A stretch of 64,000 nucleotides of DNA from Dongia_B sp964406155 (lineage in GTDB: Bacteria > Pseudomonadota > Alphaproteobacteria > Dongiales > Dongiaceae): assembly GCA_964406155.1 (NCBI GenBank), contig CAYOQR010000015.1:1-64000 (forward strand), read 5' to 3'. Position numbers and translations under genes: made by a program. Below, piece after piece: positions 8,744 to 18,732 of the stretch. The notes under the pieces were generated by a model that saw nothing but the letters and a program-made list of their open reading frames with translations, did no database searches and was not told the origin of the DNA. The stretch's first letter is position 1, and each line of letters begins with the position of its first letter.

Positions 8744-10647
8744 ACCGTTGCCCGCCGGTCCAAGGATCGGTTCTCCATCAAGGCCGCGTCATGCGCCGCC
8801 GCTTCCTGTTGCCGGCGCCACATCACGGCATATTTGCCATTGGCCGCCAGCAGTTCCGGATGCCGGCCGCGCTCGATGACCCGGCCGTCTTCCAGCACGA
8901 TGATCTCGTCGGCATCGATCACGGTGGAGAGGCGATGGGCGATCACCAAGGTCGTGTGATCCCGCGCCATCTCGCGCAGATTGGCCTGGATCTCGCGCTC
9001 GGTCTGGCTGTCGAGGGCGGAGGTCGCCTCGTCGAACAGCAGGATCGGCGGCGCCTTCAAAATGGTACGGGCGATGGCCACACGCTGCTTCTCGCCGCCC
9101 GAGAGCTTCAGCCCGCGCTCGCCGACCCGGGTCTCATACCCGTCCGGCAGTTTCGCGACAAAGCCGTGAATCTGCGCCAACCGTGCCGCCTCTTCGATCT
9201 GCGCCCGCGAGGCACCCGGTCGGCCATAGGCGATATTGTATTCCAGCGTGTCGTTGAAGAGCACCGTATCCTGCGGCACGATGCCGATCGCCGCGCGCAC
9301 GCTTTGCTGCTGCACCTCGCGGATATCCTGGCCATCGATGGTCACGCGGCCTTTCTGCACATCGTAGAAGCGGAACAGCAGGCGCGAGATGGTGGATTTC
9401 CCGGCCCCGCTCGGCCCGACGATCGCCAGCGTCTTGCCCGGCTCGACCCGGAAGCTCACCCCCTTGAGGATCGGACGGCGGGGATCGTAGCCGAATTCGA
9501 CATTCTCGAAGACGACGGAGCCGGCCGTCACCAGGAGCGGCACCGCGCCCGGCCGGTCGGGAATATCGACGTCGACCGAGAGCAGCGCGAACATCGCTTC
9601 CATATCGATCAGGGACTGGCGGATTTCGCGATAGACGGTGCCGAGGAAATTCAGCGGCAGATAGAGCTGGATGAGATAGGCATTGACCAGCACGAAATCG
9701 CCGACGGTCAGGTGATGCTCGGCAACGCCGCTGGCCGCCATCGCCATCATCAGCGTCACGCCGATGGCAATGATCAGCGCCTGGCCGATATTGAGACTGG
9801 CCAGACTGGTTCGACTCTTGACCGCTGCGTATTCATAGATCTTGAGCGCCACGTCGTAGCGCCGGGCCTCGTGTTCCTCGTTGGTGAAATACTTGACCGT
9901 TTCGTAATTCAGCAGGCTGTCGACCGCCTTGGTATTGGCCGACTGATCGGACTCGTTCATCTGGCGACGGAATTTGATGCGCCATTCGGTCACCGCCAGG
10001 GTGTACCAGATATAGATCCCGATGGTGGCCGCCGTCACCGCCGCGAAGCGCCAATCGTAGAGCTTCCAGAGGATGGCGCAGACCAGGCCGATCTCCAGCA
10101 AAGTCGGCAACACGTTGAAGAGCACGAAGAAGAGCAGGAATTCGATGCCCTTGGCGCCGCGCTCGATCGCCCGGCTGAGGCCACCCGTCTGGCGGTCGAG
10201 ATGGAACTTCATCGACAGCGCATGCAGATGGCGGAAGGTATCCAGGGCAACCTGACGGATCGCCCGCTGCGCGACCTTGGCGAAGATGCCGTCGCGCAGT
10301 TCCGCGAAGGCCTGGGAGAGAACGCGGGCAAGGCCATAGGCCAAGAGCAGTCCGACCGGCATGGCGATGACGCCCGCCGTGGCCACCGCAGCTCCGGCCG
10401 CCGGCCTACCCGACAATTCATCGACCATGTGCTTGAAGAGGATCGGCACATAGATATTGGCGAGCTTGGAGATCACCAGGAAGGTCAGCGCCAGAATGAC
10501 CCGGCCGCGCAGATCCCAATTGCCGGCCGGCCAGAGATGCGGCAGCAGCGCCTTGAAGGCCTGCCATTGGCCGACCTTCGGTTGGGCGGCCCGATCGGTA
10601 CGGGCGGCCCCATCGACATGAGTCGCCGGGGCTTTTTCTTCGCTCAT
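8740..10647 (-). CDS. Atm1/HMT-type ABC exporter (permease-ATPase fusion)
   Basis: 635 residues. About six membrane helices (residues 45-340) are followed by an ATP-binding cassette with Walker A GPSGAGKST near residue 410, signature LSGGEKQRVAIARTI near 514 and Walker B ILLFDEATSALD. The segment LNYETVKYFTNEEHEARRYD is characteristic of the Atm1/ABCB7/HMT1 group, which exports glutathione-based or sulfur species and confers metal tolerance. It sits inside the scpA-meaB cluster, 55 bp after the giant coiled-coil gene and overlapping meaB by 4 bp. The role may be thiol/metal homeostasis; a direct tie to methylmalonyl-CoA metabolism is not established. Confidence 0.92.
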   Translation of the reverse strand: MSEEKAPATHVDGAARTDRAAQPKVGQWQAFKALLPHLWPAGNWDLRGRVILALTFLVISKLANIYVPILFKHMVDELSGRPAAGAAVATAGVIAMPVGLLLAYGLARVLSQAFAELRDGIFAKVAQRAIRQVALDTFRHLHALSMKFHLDRQTGGLSRAIERGAKGIEFLLFFVLFNVLPTLLEIGLVCAILWKLYDWRFAAVTAATIGIYIWYTLAVTEWRIKFRRQMNESDQSANTKAVDSLLNYETVKYFTNEEHEARRYDVALKIYEYAAVKSRTSLASLNIGQALIIAIGVTLMMAMAASGVAEHHLTVGDFVLVNAYLIQLYLPLNFLGTVYREIRQSLIDMEAMFALLSVDVDIPDRPGAVPLLVTAGSVVFENVEFGYDPRRPILKGVSFRVEPGKTLAIVGPSGAGKSTISRLLFRFYDVQKGRVTIDGQDIREVQQQSVRAAIGIVPQDTVLFNDTLEYNIAYGRPGASRAQIEEAARLAQIHGFVAKLPDGYETRVGERGLKLSGGEKQRVAIARTILKAPPILLFDEATSALDSQTEREIQANLREMARDHTTLVIAHRLSTVIDADEIIVLEDGRVIERGRHPELLAANGKYAVMWRRQQEAAAHDAALMENRSLDRRATV

Positions 10648-10702
10648 GGCAATATCATCCTTACGGCAGGATCACCGCGCGGGTGGCGCCGCGATTCCAA
10701 GG

Positions 10703-13700
10703 TCAATGTTCAGTCGCGCGCCCCAGACTGCGGGCCATGACGAGATAGAGCTTGCCGACATCGGCGGTGATGAAGGTGGCATTGAGAACGGCCTCCGGAT
10801 CGGCATTGCCCGACTGGCTCAACAGATCCTCGAATTTGCGCAGATAGCGGTCGACCATATCATGGAAGCGCTCGTCGCGCTGGTAGCGTTGCTCGATCGC
10901 CGGGATCACATAAGAATCCTTCATCCGGAACAGGCGCCGGGCGAAGACCGACCGGTCACCCTCCCGGAAACGCTTCCAGATCTCGTCGGGAATCTCGGCA
11001 TCCAGCAGGTTGTGGATATCCAGCGCCAGGCCGTTCAATTCGTCAATCATGGTGGCCGCGACCCTGAGGAAGGCATCCCGGGTGGTGCTGTGCTGGGTCT
11101 TCTGCAGCATCTCCAGCCGTTCCAGCGCCAGTCCGGAGCTTTGCGCCAATTCGTCGCTGCGGGTGCGGAAGGCCTGGCCGAGCCGGTCGGCCCGGTCATT
11201 CGCGTCCTCGATCGCCTTGCCGAGCTTGTCGGCCTGGCCCTGGAACTGATCTCCGAGCGCAGTCGCCTGAGCCAGAGCCTTGTCGCTGGCCAGGCCCAGC
11301 GCCTGGATGCGGCCATCGAGATCGGCGGCGATCCCGGCCAGTTGCTGTTTCATCCGGTCGGTCGCTTCGCCGAGAATGGAGGCCTGCCTTGCCGCCATCG
11401 CCGTCGTCGCGGTGGCATCGCTGCGGGCGGCATCGGCGCTCTGCTTCGCCGTCGCCGCGGCGCCGACGAAATCGGCCATCTGCGCCTTCAATTGCGCGCG
11501 CACCGATTGCGCGAGATCACCGACCTGGGTGGAAAGCTGCTGCAAATCCATGATCTGGTCCCGCAGCGCATCCTTGATATTGCCGACCTGCGCCATCGCC
11601 CCCTGGGTCACGCCGCTCAAGGCATCGGCGCCGTCGCGGAAGGACTGCACCACGCCATGGGCCTGGCGCGCGGTTTCCTGGGTGGTGTTGCGGAGCAGGC
11701 GCACGAGGCTTTCGATCGAGAGACCAAGCTGTGCGATCTCCGCCTCGCCGGCCTTGCCGGCATCGCCGATGGCGGCAACCCGATCGGCGAGCACCCGGTG
11801 CACCTCATCCTGGCGGGTCGTGGTCTGTTCGACGACGGCGATCAGCGCATCGGCCCGGTTCTGCAACACCTCGCCCATCTGATCGAGCCGCTGGCGGGCC
11901 GTATCGCCGGCCTCGGCCAGATGCTGGGCCTGGCGCTGATAAAGGCCGCCGAGGGCGGCGCCCCGCTGCATGCCGTCATCCAGCGCCGTGCGCAGCACCG
12001 TGCATTGCTGCTCGATCGCCTGGCGGGCGGCCGTTGCCTTGTCAACGGCGAGACGCGCGGCTTCGTCCAGGACACCGAGATGGGTGCGGAGCGATTCCTG
12101 CAGCTCGCCGGCGCCGCCCGTTGCCTTGACCGCCGCCTCGCTGAGCGCGCCGGCCTCGGTGCGGAAGACCGTGCTGATCACCTGCGCCTGCATCGTCACC
12201 TTCTCGGTGATGTCGCCGAGATCCTGGATCTGCGCCCGCAAAGCCTGGCGGATACTGTCCGTCGCCGACGACGTCTCGCTCACGGCAATCTTCAGGTCGG
12301 CATGCTGGCGTGCCAGCGCCTGGGCCAGACCCTGGGCCTGTTCCGCCGTCGCATCGCTCACCGCTTTGATGCCGGCCGCATGTTTCGACATGATCGACTG
12401 CACGGCGCTCGCCAGTTCCATCGCATGGGCCTGCAGATGCTTGCCGGCTTCTGCCGCCCGGTCGCTGATCTCGGCACCGGCGAGACCGGCAGACTGCGCC
12501 TGCTGGGCCAGGACGTCGCGCATGTTGATCGCGACCTCCGTCGCCTGGGCGGCCGCCTTGCCGAGGCTGACCGCTTGATCGTCGGCCGCCGCGACCAGCT
12601 TGCGGCCCTGGTCGGCGATGCCGCTGAACAGCTCTTCGATCCGCTTGCTTTCCGCTTCCAGGCTCTGCCGCAGATTTGCCGCCGCCGTGTCGCTGGCCGA
12701 TTGCATCTGCGCGGTGCGGCTGCGGCCGATCTCGTCGAGCTGCTCAGCACCGGTCTTCAGCGCCGTTGTCATCTGCTCGGCCTGGACCCGCGCCGCCGCG
12801 GACAATCCCTCGGTCTGCTGCACCACGCTCGCCGATGCCGCGGCGATCTCGCGAGCATGGGTGCGCAAAGCGGTCTCGAAGAAGCCGGCCGCTTCCTCCG
12901 CCGCCTTGATCAGGGCATCGCGCTGTTCGACGGTCGCGGCCGTCAGCACCGTCGTCTTGTTGGCGACACTGTCCGCCGCCGCCAGGAATTCGTCGGCCTG
13001 CTGGCGCAGCAACCGCTTGAACCCTTCCGCCGCCTCATGAGCGACCCCGCTCAGCCGCTCGTTCTGGCCGAGCAGCAGGCTCTCGAGGTCCTGGCCGCGC
13101 CGTTCCAGCCCGGCAATCGCCTCTTCCTGGGCCGCGATATGCCGCGTGATCTGGTCCTGCAACCGCCGCGACACGGCATCGTTCGCCTGTTCCAGCGTTT
13201 GGCCCTGCCGCGCCACCGTCTCGCTCAGGCGTTCTGTTGAAACGGTCAGAAGCTGGTCCAGCTTCGCCGCCTGCTGATCGACGGTTTCCGCCAGTTTCGC
13301 CTGGCGCAGATCGGCGGCCGAACTCACTTCCGACAGGCGCTGCTCATGGCTGCGGAGATGTTCCGCGAAACGCTGCCCCGCCCGGTCCACGGCCGTCTCC
13401 AGCCGCCCGCCATGAAAATCGACCCGCTGCGCCAGATCCGCCTGTTTGAGATCGGTCGCGGCCTGAAGCTCGGTCAGTCGGGCTTCGTGCGACGTCAGAT
13501 GGCCGGCGAAGCGCTCGCCGGCCTGATCGGCAACCGCCGCCAGTTGCTCACCGTGACGATCGATCTGTTTCGCAAGCTCCGCCTGTTTCACATCGGCGGC
13601 AGCCTGCATGTCGGTCAGGCGAGTTGCATGCGCTTTCAAGTGATCGGCAAAACGCTCACCAGCCTGATCCGCCGCCGTTTCCAGTCGCGCGCCCTGAAGA

Positions 13701-16399
13701 TCGATCTGCTTGGCGAGATCGGCATGGCGCAGATCGGTCGCCGTCTTGATCTCGGAGAGACGCTGTTCGTAGGAGCGCAGATGATCGGCGAAACGCTGGC
13801 CGGCCTGATCCGCCGCCGCATCGAGACGCTGTCCCTGCCGGTCAGCAAGCGCCGCCAGCTCGCCCTGATGCCGGTCCGTCGCCGCGCTGATCTCCGCCAG
13901 CCGCCGCTCATGCGATGTCAGATGCTCGGCGAAACGCTGACCCGCCGCATCAGCAGCGGCGGCGAGACGCTGTGCCTCGCCATCGACCCGCTGAGCCAAT
14001 TCCGTCTGATGCCGGTCCCGGGCCGCGCCGAGTTCCGCCAAGCGTTCTTCATGCGCCTTCATCTGATCGGCGAAGCGGGTGCTCGCCTCATTCATCACCG
14101 CGCCCAGCCGCTCGCCCTGGCCATCGACCAGTTTCATGAGATCGGCATTGCGGGCTTCCGCCGCCGTGATCACCTCGGTCAGGCGCTGCCGTTCATCGAG
14201 AAGCAAGGCCGAGAAGCGGCCAGCGCCGCGATTGGCCGCCGCCTCCAGGATCATCGACTGCCTGTCCAGCAGGTGAACCAATTCGTTGTTCTTGCGCTCC
14301 GCCAGTTCGGCAAGGCCGGTCAGCAATGCATGCTGGCTGTCGATATGGGTCTTGAAACGCTGGGCCGAGGCATCGGCCGCCAGTCCGAGGCGTTGTCCCT
14401 GACTGTCGACCAGTTCCGCCAGGCGATCTGTCCGTTCGCCCATCGCGCCGGCCGCCTTGTCGATCTCGGCGCCGAGATCCTGCATCCGGTTGCCGAGCTG
14501 ATTGATGGTTTCCCGGGCGGTTTCCGCCAGCGCCAGGCGCTGACGTTCCAGGGCGCCGCCGAGATCGCGGCCGTGATCGCCGATCCGTCCCGCCGCCTCG
14601 GCGGTGACGGCGGCGATGTCGCCGGCCAGACGTTCCAGCGTTTCGCGGAACTGCTCGCCGGCCGCCGTCGCGGCAGCCTTGAGACGGTCGGCCTGGTCGC
14701 GGGTCAGTTCCTCCAGCCTGGCATTCTCGGCCGAAGTCTGGGCCCCGGTCTTGCCGATCTGCCCGCCGAGACGCTCCAGGCTGGAAACCAGATCCTCGGC
14801 GACCTGACGCGTCATCGTGATGATGCCATCGCCCTGCTCCCGCAGGCTGCGCTGGATCTCGCCGGTCTTGCGGGTGACCTCGGCGATGGTGGCGCTGGAA
14901 CTGGCGAAGGCGGCATCCTGATGCCGCCGCAAGGCCGTCGCCAGGCGCTGGGCCGCGTCATCGGCCGCCACCGCCAATTGAGCGCGATGTTGGTCCACCG
15001 CCTCCGAGAGATCCTGATGCTGCACCCGCAGATCGGCGAGAATCTGGGTCAGGCGCAACGCTTCTTCCGTCGCCCTTTCGGCCAAGGCCTGATGATGCCC
15101 TTCGATCGCCTGGGCGAGGCCGGCGAGGTGACCGCCGATCGCCAGTTCAAGGTCCCGGTGCCGGCCTTCGGCCGTGCCGGCAGCCCGTTCCAGTGCCGCC
15201 TGTTCGGCGGCGACCCGGGCCGCCAGCCGTTCCCCGGCCTCGGTGATCTTGTCCTGCAGCAGCGCGGTCTGCTGGCCGAGCGCCGCCAGCAGATCGTTCT
15301 GCGCCGTCTCGCTGTCGCGCCGCGCGGCGGCGATGGCGGCACTTTGCGCCGCCAGTTTCTCGGCAATCGCCTGGGTCTGCGCCGCCGCCTGGTCACGGCT
15401 GCGGTCGAGCATGACACCAAGCTTGGCCGTCATCTCCTCGCCGAGGCGCCCGGCACTTTCGGTGGAGCGGGCGAGGCCCGTCATCAGATTGGCGACCACA
15501 CCGGCGATCTTCTCGCCAGCCGCGTCGCCGGCTTCCGCCAGATTGGTGCTTTCGGTTTCGATTTGAGCCCGCAGCTTGCGCTGACGTTCGTCGGCCTGTT
15601 CCGCTGCCTGATCCAGGCGGTCGGCGAGAAGCCCGATTTCATCGCCGAGGCGCACCGTGGTCCGCTCCGCCAGATCGCCGAGCCGTGCCGCCTCCGCTTC
15701 AACCGCCTCTTGCACGGTGGAGCCATGATCGATGATGCGGTCGATGATGCGTTCGATCGCGGCCCGCTTCTCATCCAGCGCCCGGGCGACACGCTCCGCC
15801 CCCTCGGCCGCCAACCGGTCCAGGGTCGCCGCTTGCTCAGCGCCTGCCGCTTCCAGCCGCTCGCGCTGGGCGTCCGCCGCCGTTGTCATCTCCACCAGGG
15901 TCTGGCGCTGCGCCGCGAGGCTCGCTTCGATGCGGCCCTGGGTTTCGCCGCTGGTGCGGGCGACGGCCTCCAGCTCGCTCGTCTGATCGCGAAAGACGTC
16001 GCGGATACCGGTCAGCGCGTCATGCGCCGCTGTCGTTGCCGCCGTCAGCTCGTCCGTTTGCCGACGCAGGGCCTCGGCGACCCGGCCGATACGCGCCTCA
16101 TTGGTCTCGACCGGATAGGTCAGCTCGCGCAACCGGGCCTGCAGGCTGGCGGTCTGCCGGGCGAGATCCCGGCGCCGGGTGAAGGAGAAAACAACCAGCC
16201 AGAGGACCAGGATCGGCAGGGTGACAGCGGTGACAATGGCGCCGATCTCGTGGGGCAGCAATTGCCGCAGCGTGTTCAGCCCCATGACCGCATCGAGATA
16301 TTGCAGGCTGGCATAGAGCCAGAGGGCGGAAAGCAGGATCGCCGCAGTCACGGCGAAGGGATAACCGCGCCGAGCCAGGACGGGTTCGCTGTCAGCCAT
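10703..16399 (-). CDS. Giant two-TM coiled-coil protein with 47-residue repeats (TipN/GPR-like candidate)
   Basis: 1,898 residues. Two membrane helices lie near the N-terminus (about 13-35 and 48-73), then a basic FTRRRDLARQ boundary and some 1,690 residues of Ala/Gln/Arg/Glu-rich helical, apolipoprotein-like sequence. Residues 679-1054 are eight consecutive 47-residue repeats. A compact, less repetitive C-terminal domain (about 1770-1898, from AFLRVAATMIDELNGLALDI to VGKLYLVMARSL) looks globular and conserved. Topology suggests membrane anchoring with a long cytoplasmic rod. The architecture matches alphaproteobacterial polar scaffolds (Caulobacter TipN; the larger Agrobacterium GPR/Sinorhizobium RgsE); this is inference from layout, not proven homology. 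It starts 14 bp after scpA and precedes the ABC exporter. Confidence 0.85.
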   Translation of the reverse strand: MADSEPVLARRGYPFAVTAAILLSALWLYASLQYLDAVMGLNTLRQLLPHEIGAIVTAVTLPILVLWLVVFSFTRRRDLARQTASLQARLRELTYPVETNEARIGRVAEALRRQTDELTAATTAAHDALTGIRDVFRDQTSELEAVARTSGETQGRIEASLAAQRQTLVEMTTAADAQRERLEAAGAEQAATLDRLAAEGAERVARALDEKRAAIERIIDRIIDHGSTVQEAVEAEAARLGDLAERTTVRLGDEIGLLADRLDQAAEQADERQRKLRAQIETESTNLAEAGDAAGEKIAGVVANLMTGLARSTESAGRLGEEMTAKLGVMLDRSRDQAAAQTQAIAEKLAAQSAAIAAARRDSETAQNDLLAALGQQTALLQDKITEAGERLAARVAAEQAALERAAGTAEGRHRDLELAIGGHLAGLAQAIEGHHQALAERATEEALRLTQILADLRVQHQDLSEAVDQHRAQLAVAADDAAQRLATALRRHQDAAFASSSATIAEVTRKTGEIQRSLREQGDGIITMTRQVAEDLVSSLERLGGQIGKTGAQTSAENARLEELTRDQADRLKAAATAAGEQFRETLERLAGDIAAVTAEAAGRIGDHGRDLGGALERQRLALAETARETINQLGNRMQDLGAEIDKAAGAMGERTDRLAELVDSQGQRLGLAADASAQRFKTHIDSQHALLTGLAELAERKNNELVHLLDRQSMILEAAANRGAGRFSALLLDERQRLTEVITAAEARNADLMKLVDGQGERLGAVMNEASTRFADQMKAHEERLAELGAARDRHQTELAQRVDGEAQRLAAAADAAGQRFAEHLTSHERRLAEISAATDRHQGELAALADRQGQRLDAAADQAGQRFADHLRSYEQRLSEIKTATDLRHADLAKQIDLQGARLETAADQAGERFADHLKAHATRLTDMQAAADVKQAELAKQIDRHGEQLAAVADQAGERFAGHLTSHEARLTELQAATDLKQADLAQRVDFHGGRLETAVDRAGQRFAEHLRSHEQRLSEVSSAADLRQAKLAETVDQQAAKLDQLLTVSTERLSETVARQGQTLEQANDAVSRRLQDQITRHIAAQEEAIAGLERRGQDLESLLLGQNERLSGVAHEAAEGFKRLLRQQADEFLAAADSVANKTTVLTAATVEQRDALIKAAEEAAGFFETALRTHAREIAAASASVVQQTEGLSAAARVQAEQMTTALKTGAEQLDEIGRSRTAQMQSASDTAAANLRQSLEAESKRIEELFSGIADQGRKLVAAADDQAVSLGKAAAQATEVAINMRDVLAQQAQSAGLAGAEISDRAAEAGKHLQAHAMELASAVQSIMSKHAAGIKAVSDATAEQAQGLAQALARQHADLKIAVSETSSATDSIRQALRAQIQDLGDITEKVTMQAQVISTVFRTEAGALSEAAVKATGGAGELQESLRTHLGVLDEAARLAVDKATAARQAIEQQCTVLRTALDDGMQRGAALGGLYQRQAQHLAEAGDTARQRLDQMGEVLQNRADALIAVVEQTTTRQDEVHRVLADRVAAIGDAGKAGEAEIAQLGLSIESLVRLLRNTTQETARQAHGVVQSFRDGADALSGVTQGAMAQVGNIKDALRDQIMDLQQLSTQVGDLAQSVRAQLKAQMADFVGAAATAKQSADAARSDATATTAMAARQASILGEATDRMKQQLAGIAADLDGRIQALGLASDKALAQATALGDQFQGQADKLGKAIEDANDRADRLGQAFRTRSDELAQSSGLALERLEMLQKTQHSTTRDAFLRVAATMIDELNGLALDIHNLLDAEIPDEIWKRFREGDRSVFARRLFRMKDSYVIPAIEQRYQRDERFHDMVDRYLRKFEDLLSQSGNADPEAVLNATFITADVGKLYLVMARSLGRATEH
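13238..14365 (-). repeat. Eight tandem 141-bp (47-residue) coding repeats
   Basis: Each unit starts at a [AGS]xRF motif and has the pattern GxRFAxHLxxHExRLxE, then AADxxxAELA, then a [VI]D...GxRL and xAADQA end. Exactly 47 residues separate successive RF motifs across eight copies (AQRF, AGRF, STRF, GQRF, GQRF, GERF, GERF, GQRF). The last six are the most alike. The unit length is constant with no insertions, implying recent duplication or strong selection on register. 47 residues correspond to about 13 helical turns. Confidence 0.9.
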
Positions 16400-16413
16400 G
16401 ATGTGGCCCTCCG

Positions 16414-18564
16414 TCAGGCTGCTTGGCGCGCGCGATGCACCAGCGACAGAATCTCCGCCGCTGCCTTGGGAATATTGGTGCCCGGCCCGAAGATCGCCGC
16501 CACCCCGGCCTGGCGCAGGTAATCGTAATCCTGCGCCGGGATGACACCGCCGCAGATGACAAGGATGTCCCCGGCGCCCTGCGCTTTCAGCGCCTGGACA
16601 AGCTGCGGCACCAATGTCTTGTGGCCGGCCGCCTGGCTGGAGACGCCGATCACGTGCACGTCGTTCTCGATCGCCTGGCGCGCCGCTTCCTCCGGAGTCT
16701 GGAACAGCGGCCCGACATCGACGTCGAAACCAAGATCGGCGAAGGCGGTGGCGATGATCTTGGCGCCACGGTCATGGCCGTCCTGACCCAGCTTCACCAC
16801 CATCATGCGCGGCCGCCGGCCCTCGACCCGGGCGAATTCCTGGATCTTGTCCTGGATCTCCTTGAATTCGGGATCGTCGCGATAGGCCGCGCCATAGACG
16901 CCGGCGATCGAGCGGATCTCGGCCTTGTGCCGCGAGAAAACCTTCTCCAGCGCGTTCGACACCTCGCCGACCGTCGCGCGGGCACGGATCGCCTCGACAC
17001 TGAGCGCCAGCAGATTGCCGGTATTGGTCTCCGCCGCTTCGGTCAGGGCATTGAGCGCGGCCTCGACCTTGGCTGCATCGCGGGTCGCCTTGATCTTCTG
17101 CAGGCGGGCGATCTGCTGTTCGCGGACCTTGGTATTGTCGATATCGAGCACGTCGATCTCAGCCTGCTGGCCAGACTGGTATTTGTTGACGCCGACGATG
17201 ATGTCCTCGCCGCGATCGACCCGCGCCTGGCGTCGCGCCGCCGCTTCCTCGATCTTCATCTTCGGCATGCCGCTCTCGACCGCCTTGGTCATGCCGCCCA
17301 GCGCCTCGACCTCGGCGATCAGCTTCTCGGCTTCCTTGACCAGGCTGTCGGTCAGGCTTTCCACGTAATAGCTGCCGCCCAGGGGATCGATGACATTGGG
17401 GATGCCGCTTTCCTCCTGGATCACCAACTGGGTGTTGCGGGCAATCGCCGCCGAGAACGGCGTCGGCAAGGCGATCGCCTCGTCCAGTGCATTGGTATGC
17501 AGCGACTGGGTGCCGCCGAGCACCGCCGCCATCGCTTCGATGGTGGTGCGGACGACGTTGTTATAGGGATCCTGCTCCGTCAGGCTGACACCCGAAGTCT
17601 GGCAATGGGTGCGCAGCGCCAGGGATTGCATATCCTTCGGATCGAACTGCTTCATCTGCTTCGCCCAGAGATAGCGGGCGGCGCGCAGCTTGGCGATTTC
17701 CATGAAGAAGTTCATGCCGATGGCGAAGAAGAAGCTGAGGCGCGGGGCGAACTCGTCGACCTTCAAGCCCTTGGAGAGGGCCGCCCGCACGTAATCGAGA
17801 CCGTCGGCGATGGTGAAGGCCAGTTCCTGCACGGCGGTCGCGCCGGCTTCCTGCATGTGATAGCCGGAAATCGAGATCGAATTGAACTTCGGCATGTATT
17901 TCGCCGTGTATTCGATGATATCGGCGACGATGCGCATGCTGGGGGCGGGCGGATAGATATAGGTGTTCCGCACCATGAATTCTTTCAGGATGTCGTTCTG
18001 GATCGTGCCCGAGAGCTGATCCAGCCGAACACCCTGTTCCTCGCCCGCGACGATATAGCCGGCGAGAACCGGCAACACGGCACCGTTCATGGTCATGCTG
18101 ACCGACATCTTGTCGAGGGGAATGCCGTCGAACAGGATTTTCATATCCTCGACGGAATCGATGGCGACGCCCGCTTTGCCGACATCGCCGACCACCCGGG
18201 GATGATCGGAATCGTAGCCGCGATGGGTGGCGAGATCGAAGGCGACGCTGAGCCCCATCTGGCCGCGCCGCAGATTGTCCCGATAGAAGGCGTTCGATTC
18301 CTCCGCCGTCGAGAAGCCGGCATATTGCCGGATGGTCCAGGGCCGGTTGGCATACATCGTGGCCCGCGGCCCGCGCACATAAGGCGGCAGGCCCGGCAAG
18401 GTGCCGACGACTTCCAGCCGCTCCAGATCGTCGGCAGTATAAAGCGGCTTCACCGAGATACCTTCCGGCGTCTGCCAGGTCAGGCTGTCGGGATCGGCGG
18501 CTTTCAGTTCCTTGGCTGCCAGCTTGCGCCAGTCGCCCAGCGGAACCTTCGGAAAATCGACCAC
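16414..18564 (-). CDS. scpA: Methylmalonyl-CoA mutase, single-chain
   Basis: 716 residues carrying both the TIM-barrel substrate domain and the C-terminal B12-binding domain, like E. coli Sbm/ScpA. The enzyme interconverts methylmalonyl-CoA and succinyl-CoA using adenosylcobalamin. N-terminal landmarks are YVRGPRATMYANRPWTIRQY and FDLATHRGYDSDHPRV. The B12-binding motif DGHDRGAK lies near residue 595, with the partner segments IGVSSQAAGHK and CGGVIPAQDY. The start is a GTG at 18564 with a GGGAGG ribosome site. It heads the cluster continuing into the giant coiled-coil gene, the ABC exporter and meaB. The coupling enzyme genes (propionyl-CoA carboxylase, epimerase) are not in this window. Confidence 0.96.
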   Translation of the reverse strand: MVDFPKVPLGDWRKLAAKELKAADPDSLTWQTPEGISVKPLYTADDLERLEVVGTLPGLPPYVRGPRATMYANRPWTIRQYAGFSTAEESNAFYRDNLRRGQMGLSVAFDLATHRGYDSDHPRVVGDVGKAGVAIDSVEDMKILFDGIPLDKMSVSMTMNGAVLPVLAGYIVAGEEQGVRLDQLSGTIQNDILKEFMVRNTYIYPPAPSMRIVADIIEYTAKYMPKFNSISISGYHMQEAGATAVQELAFTIADGLDYVRAALSKGLKVDEFAPRLSFFFAIGMNFFMEIAKLRAARYLWAKQMKQFDPKDMQSLALRTHCQTSGVSLTEQDPYNNVVRTTIEAMAAVLGGTQSLHTNALDEAIALPTPFSAAIARNTQLVIQEESGIPNVIDPLGGSYYVESLTDSLVKEAEKLIAEVEALGGMTKAVESGMPKMKIEEAAARRQARVDRGEDIIVGVNKYQSGQQAEIDVLDIDNTKVREQQIARLQKIKATRDAAKVEAALNALTEAAETNTGNLLALSVEAIRARATVGEVSNALEKVFSRHKAEIRSIAGVYGAAYRDDPEFKEIQDKIQEFARVEGRRPRMMVVKLGQDGHDRGAKIIATAFADLGFDVDVGPLFQTPEEAARQAIENDVHVIGVSSQAAGHKTLVPQLVQALKAQGAGDILVICGGVIPAQDYDYLRQAGVAAIFGPGTNIPKAAAEILSLVHRARQAA

Positions 18565-18732
18565 GAACCCCTCCCAAACAAATCGCAGGACCGGCCTGCT
18601 TTATGGATCATTATACCGCATCGCAGCATTCGCCGGACTATAGCGGAGCCGCCGCGAGGAAGTCCAGAAACCGCAAAGTGCCGAATGCTTGCGTGAAATG
18701 CAGAGCTTGCCGGCCGGATTGCCGTATCGCGA

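Noticed and set aside
10646..16522. Plus-strand open frames of 864 and 1,058 codons opposite the giant coiled-coil gene
   Set aside because: They arise from the Ala/Gln/Arg-rich repeats read backwards (Leu/Arg/Gly-rich products), cross the 3' and 5' ends of real genes and have no ribosome sites.
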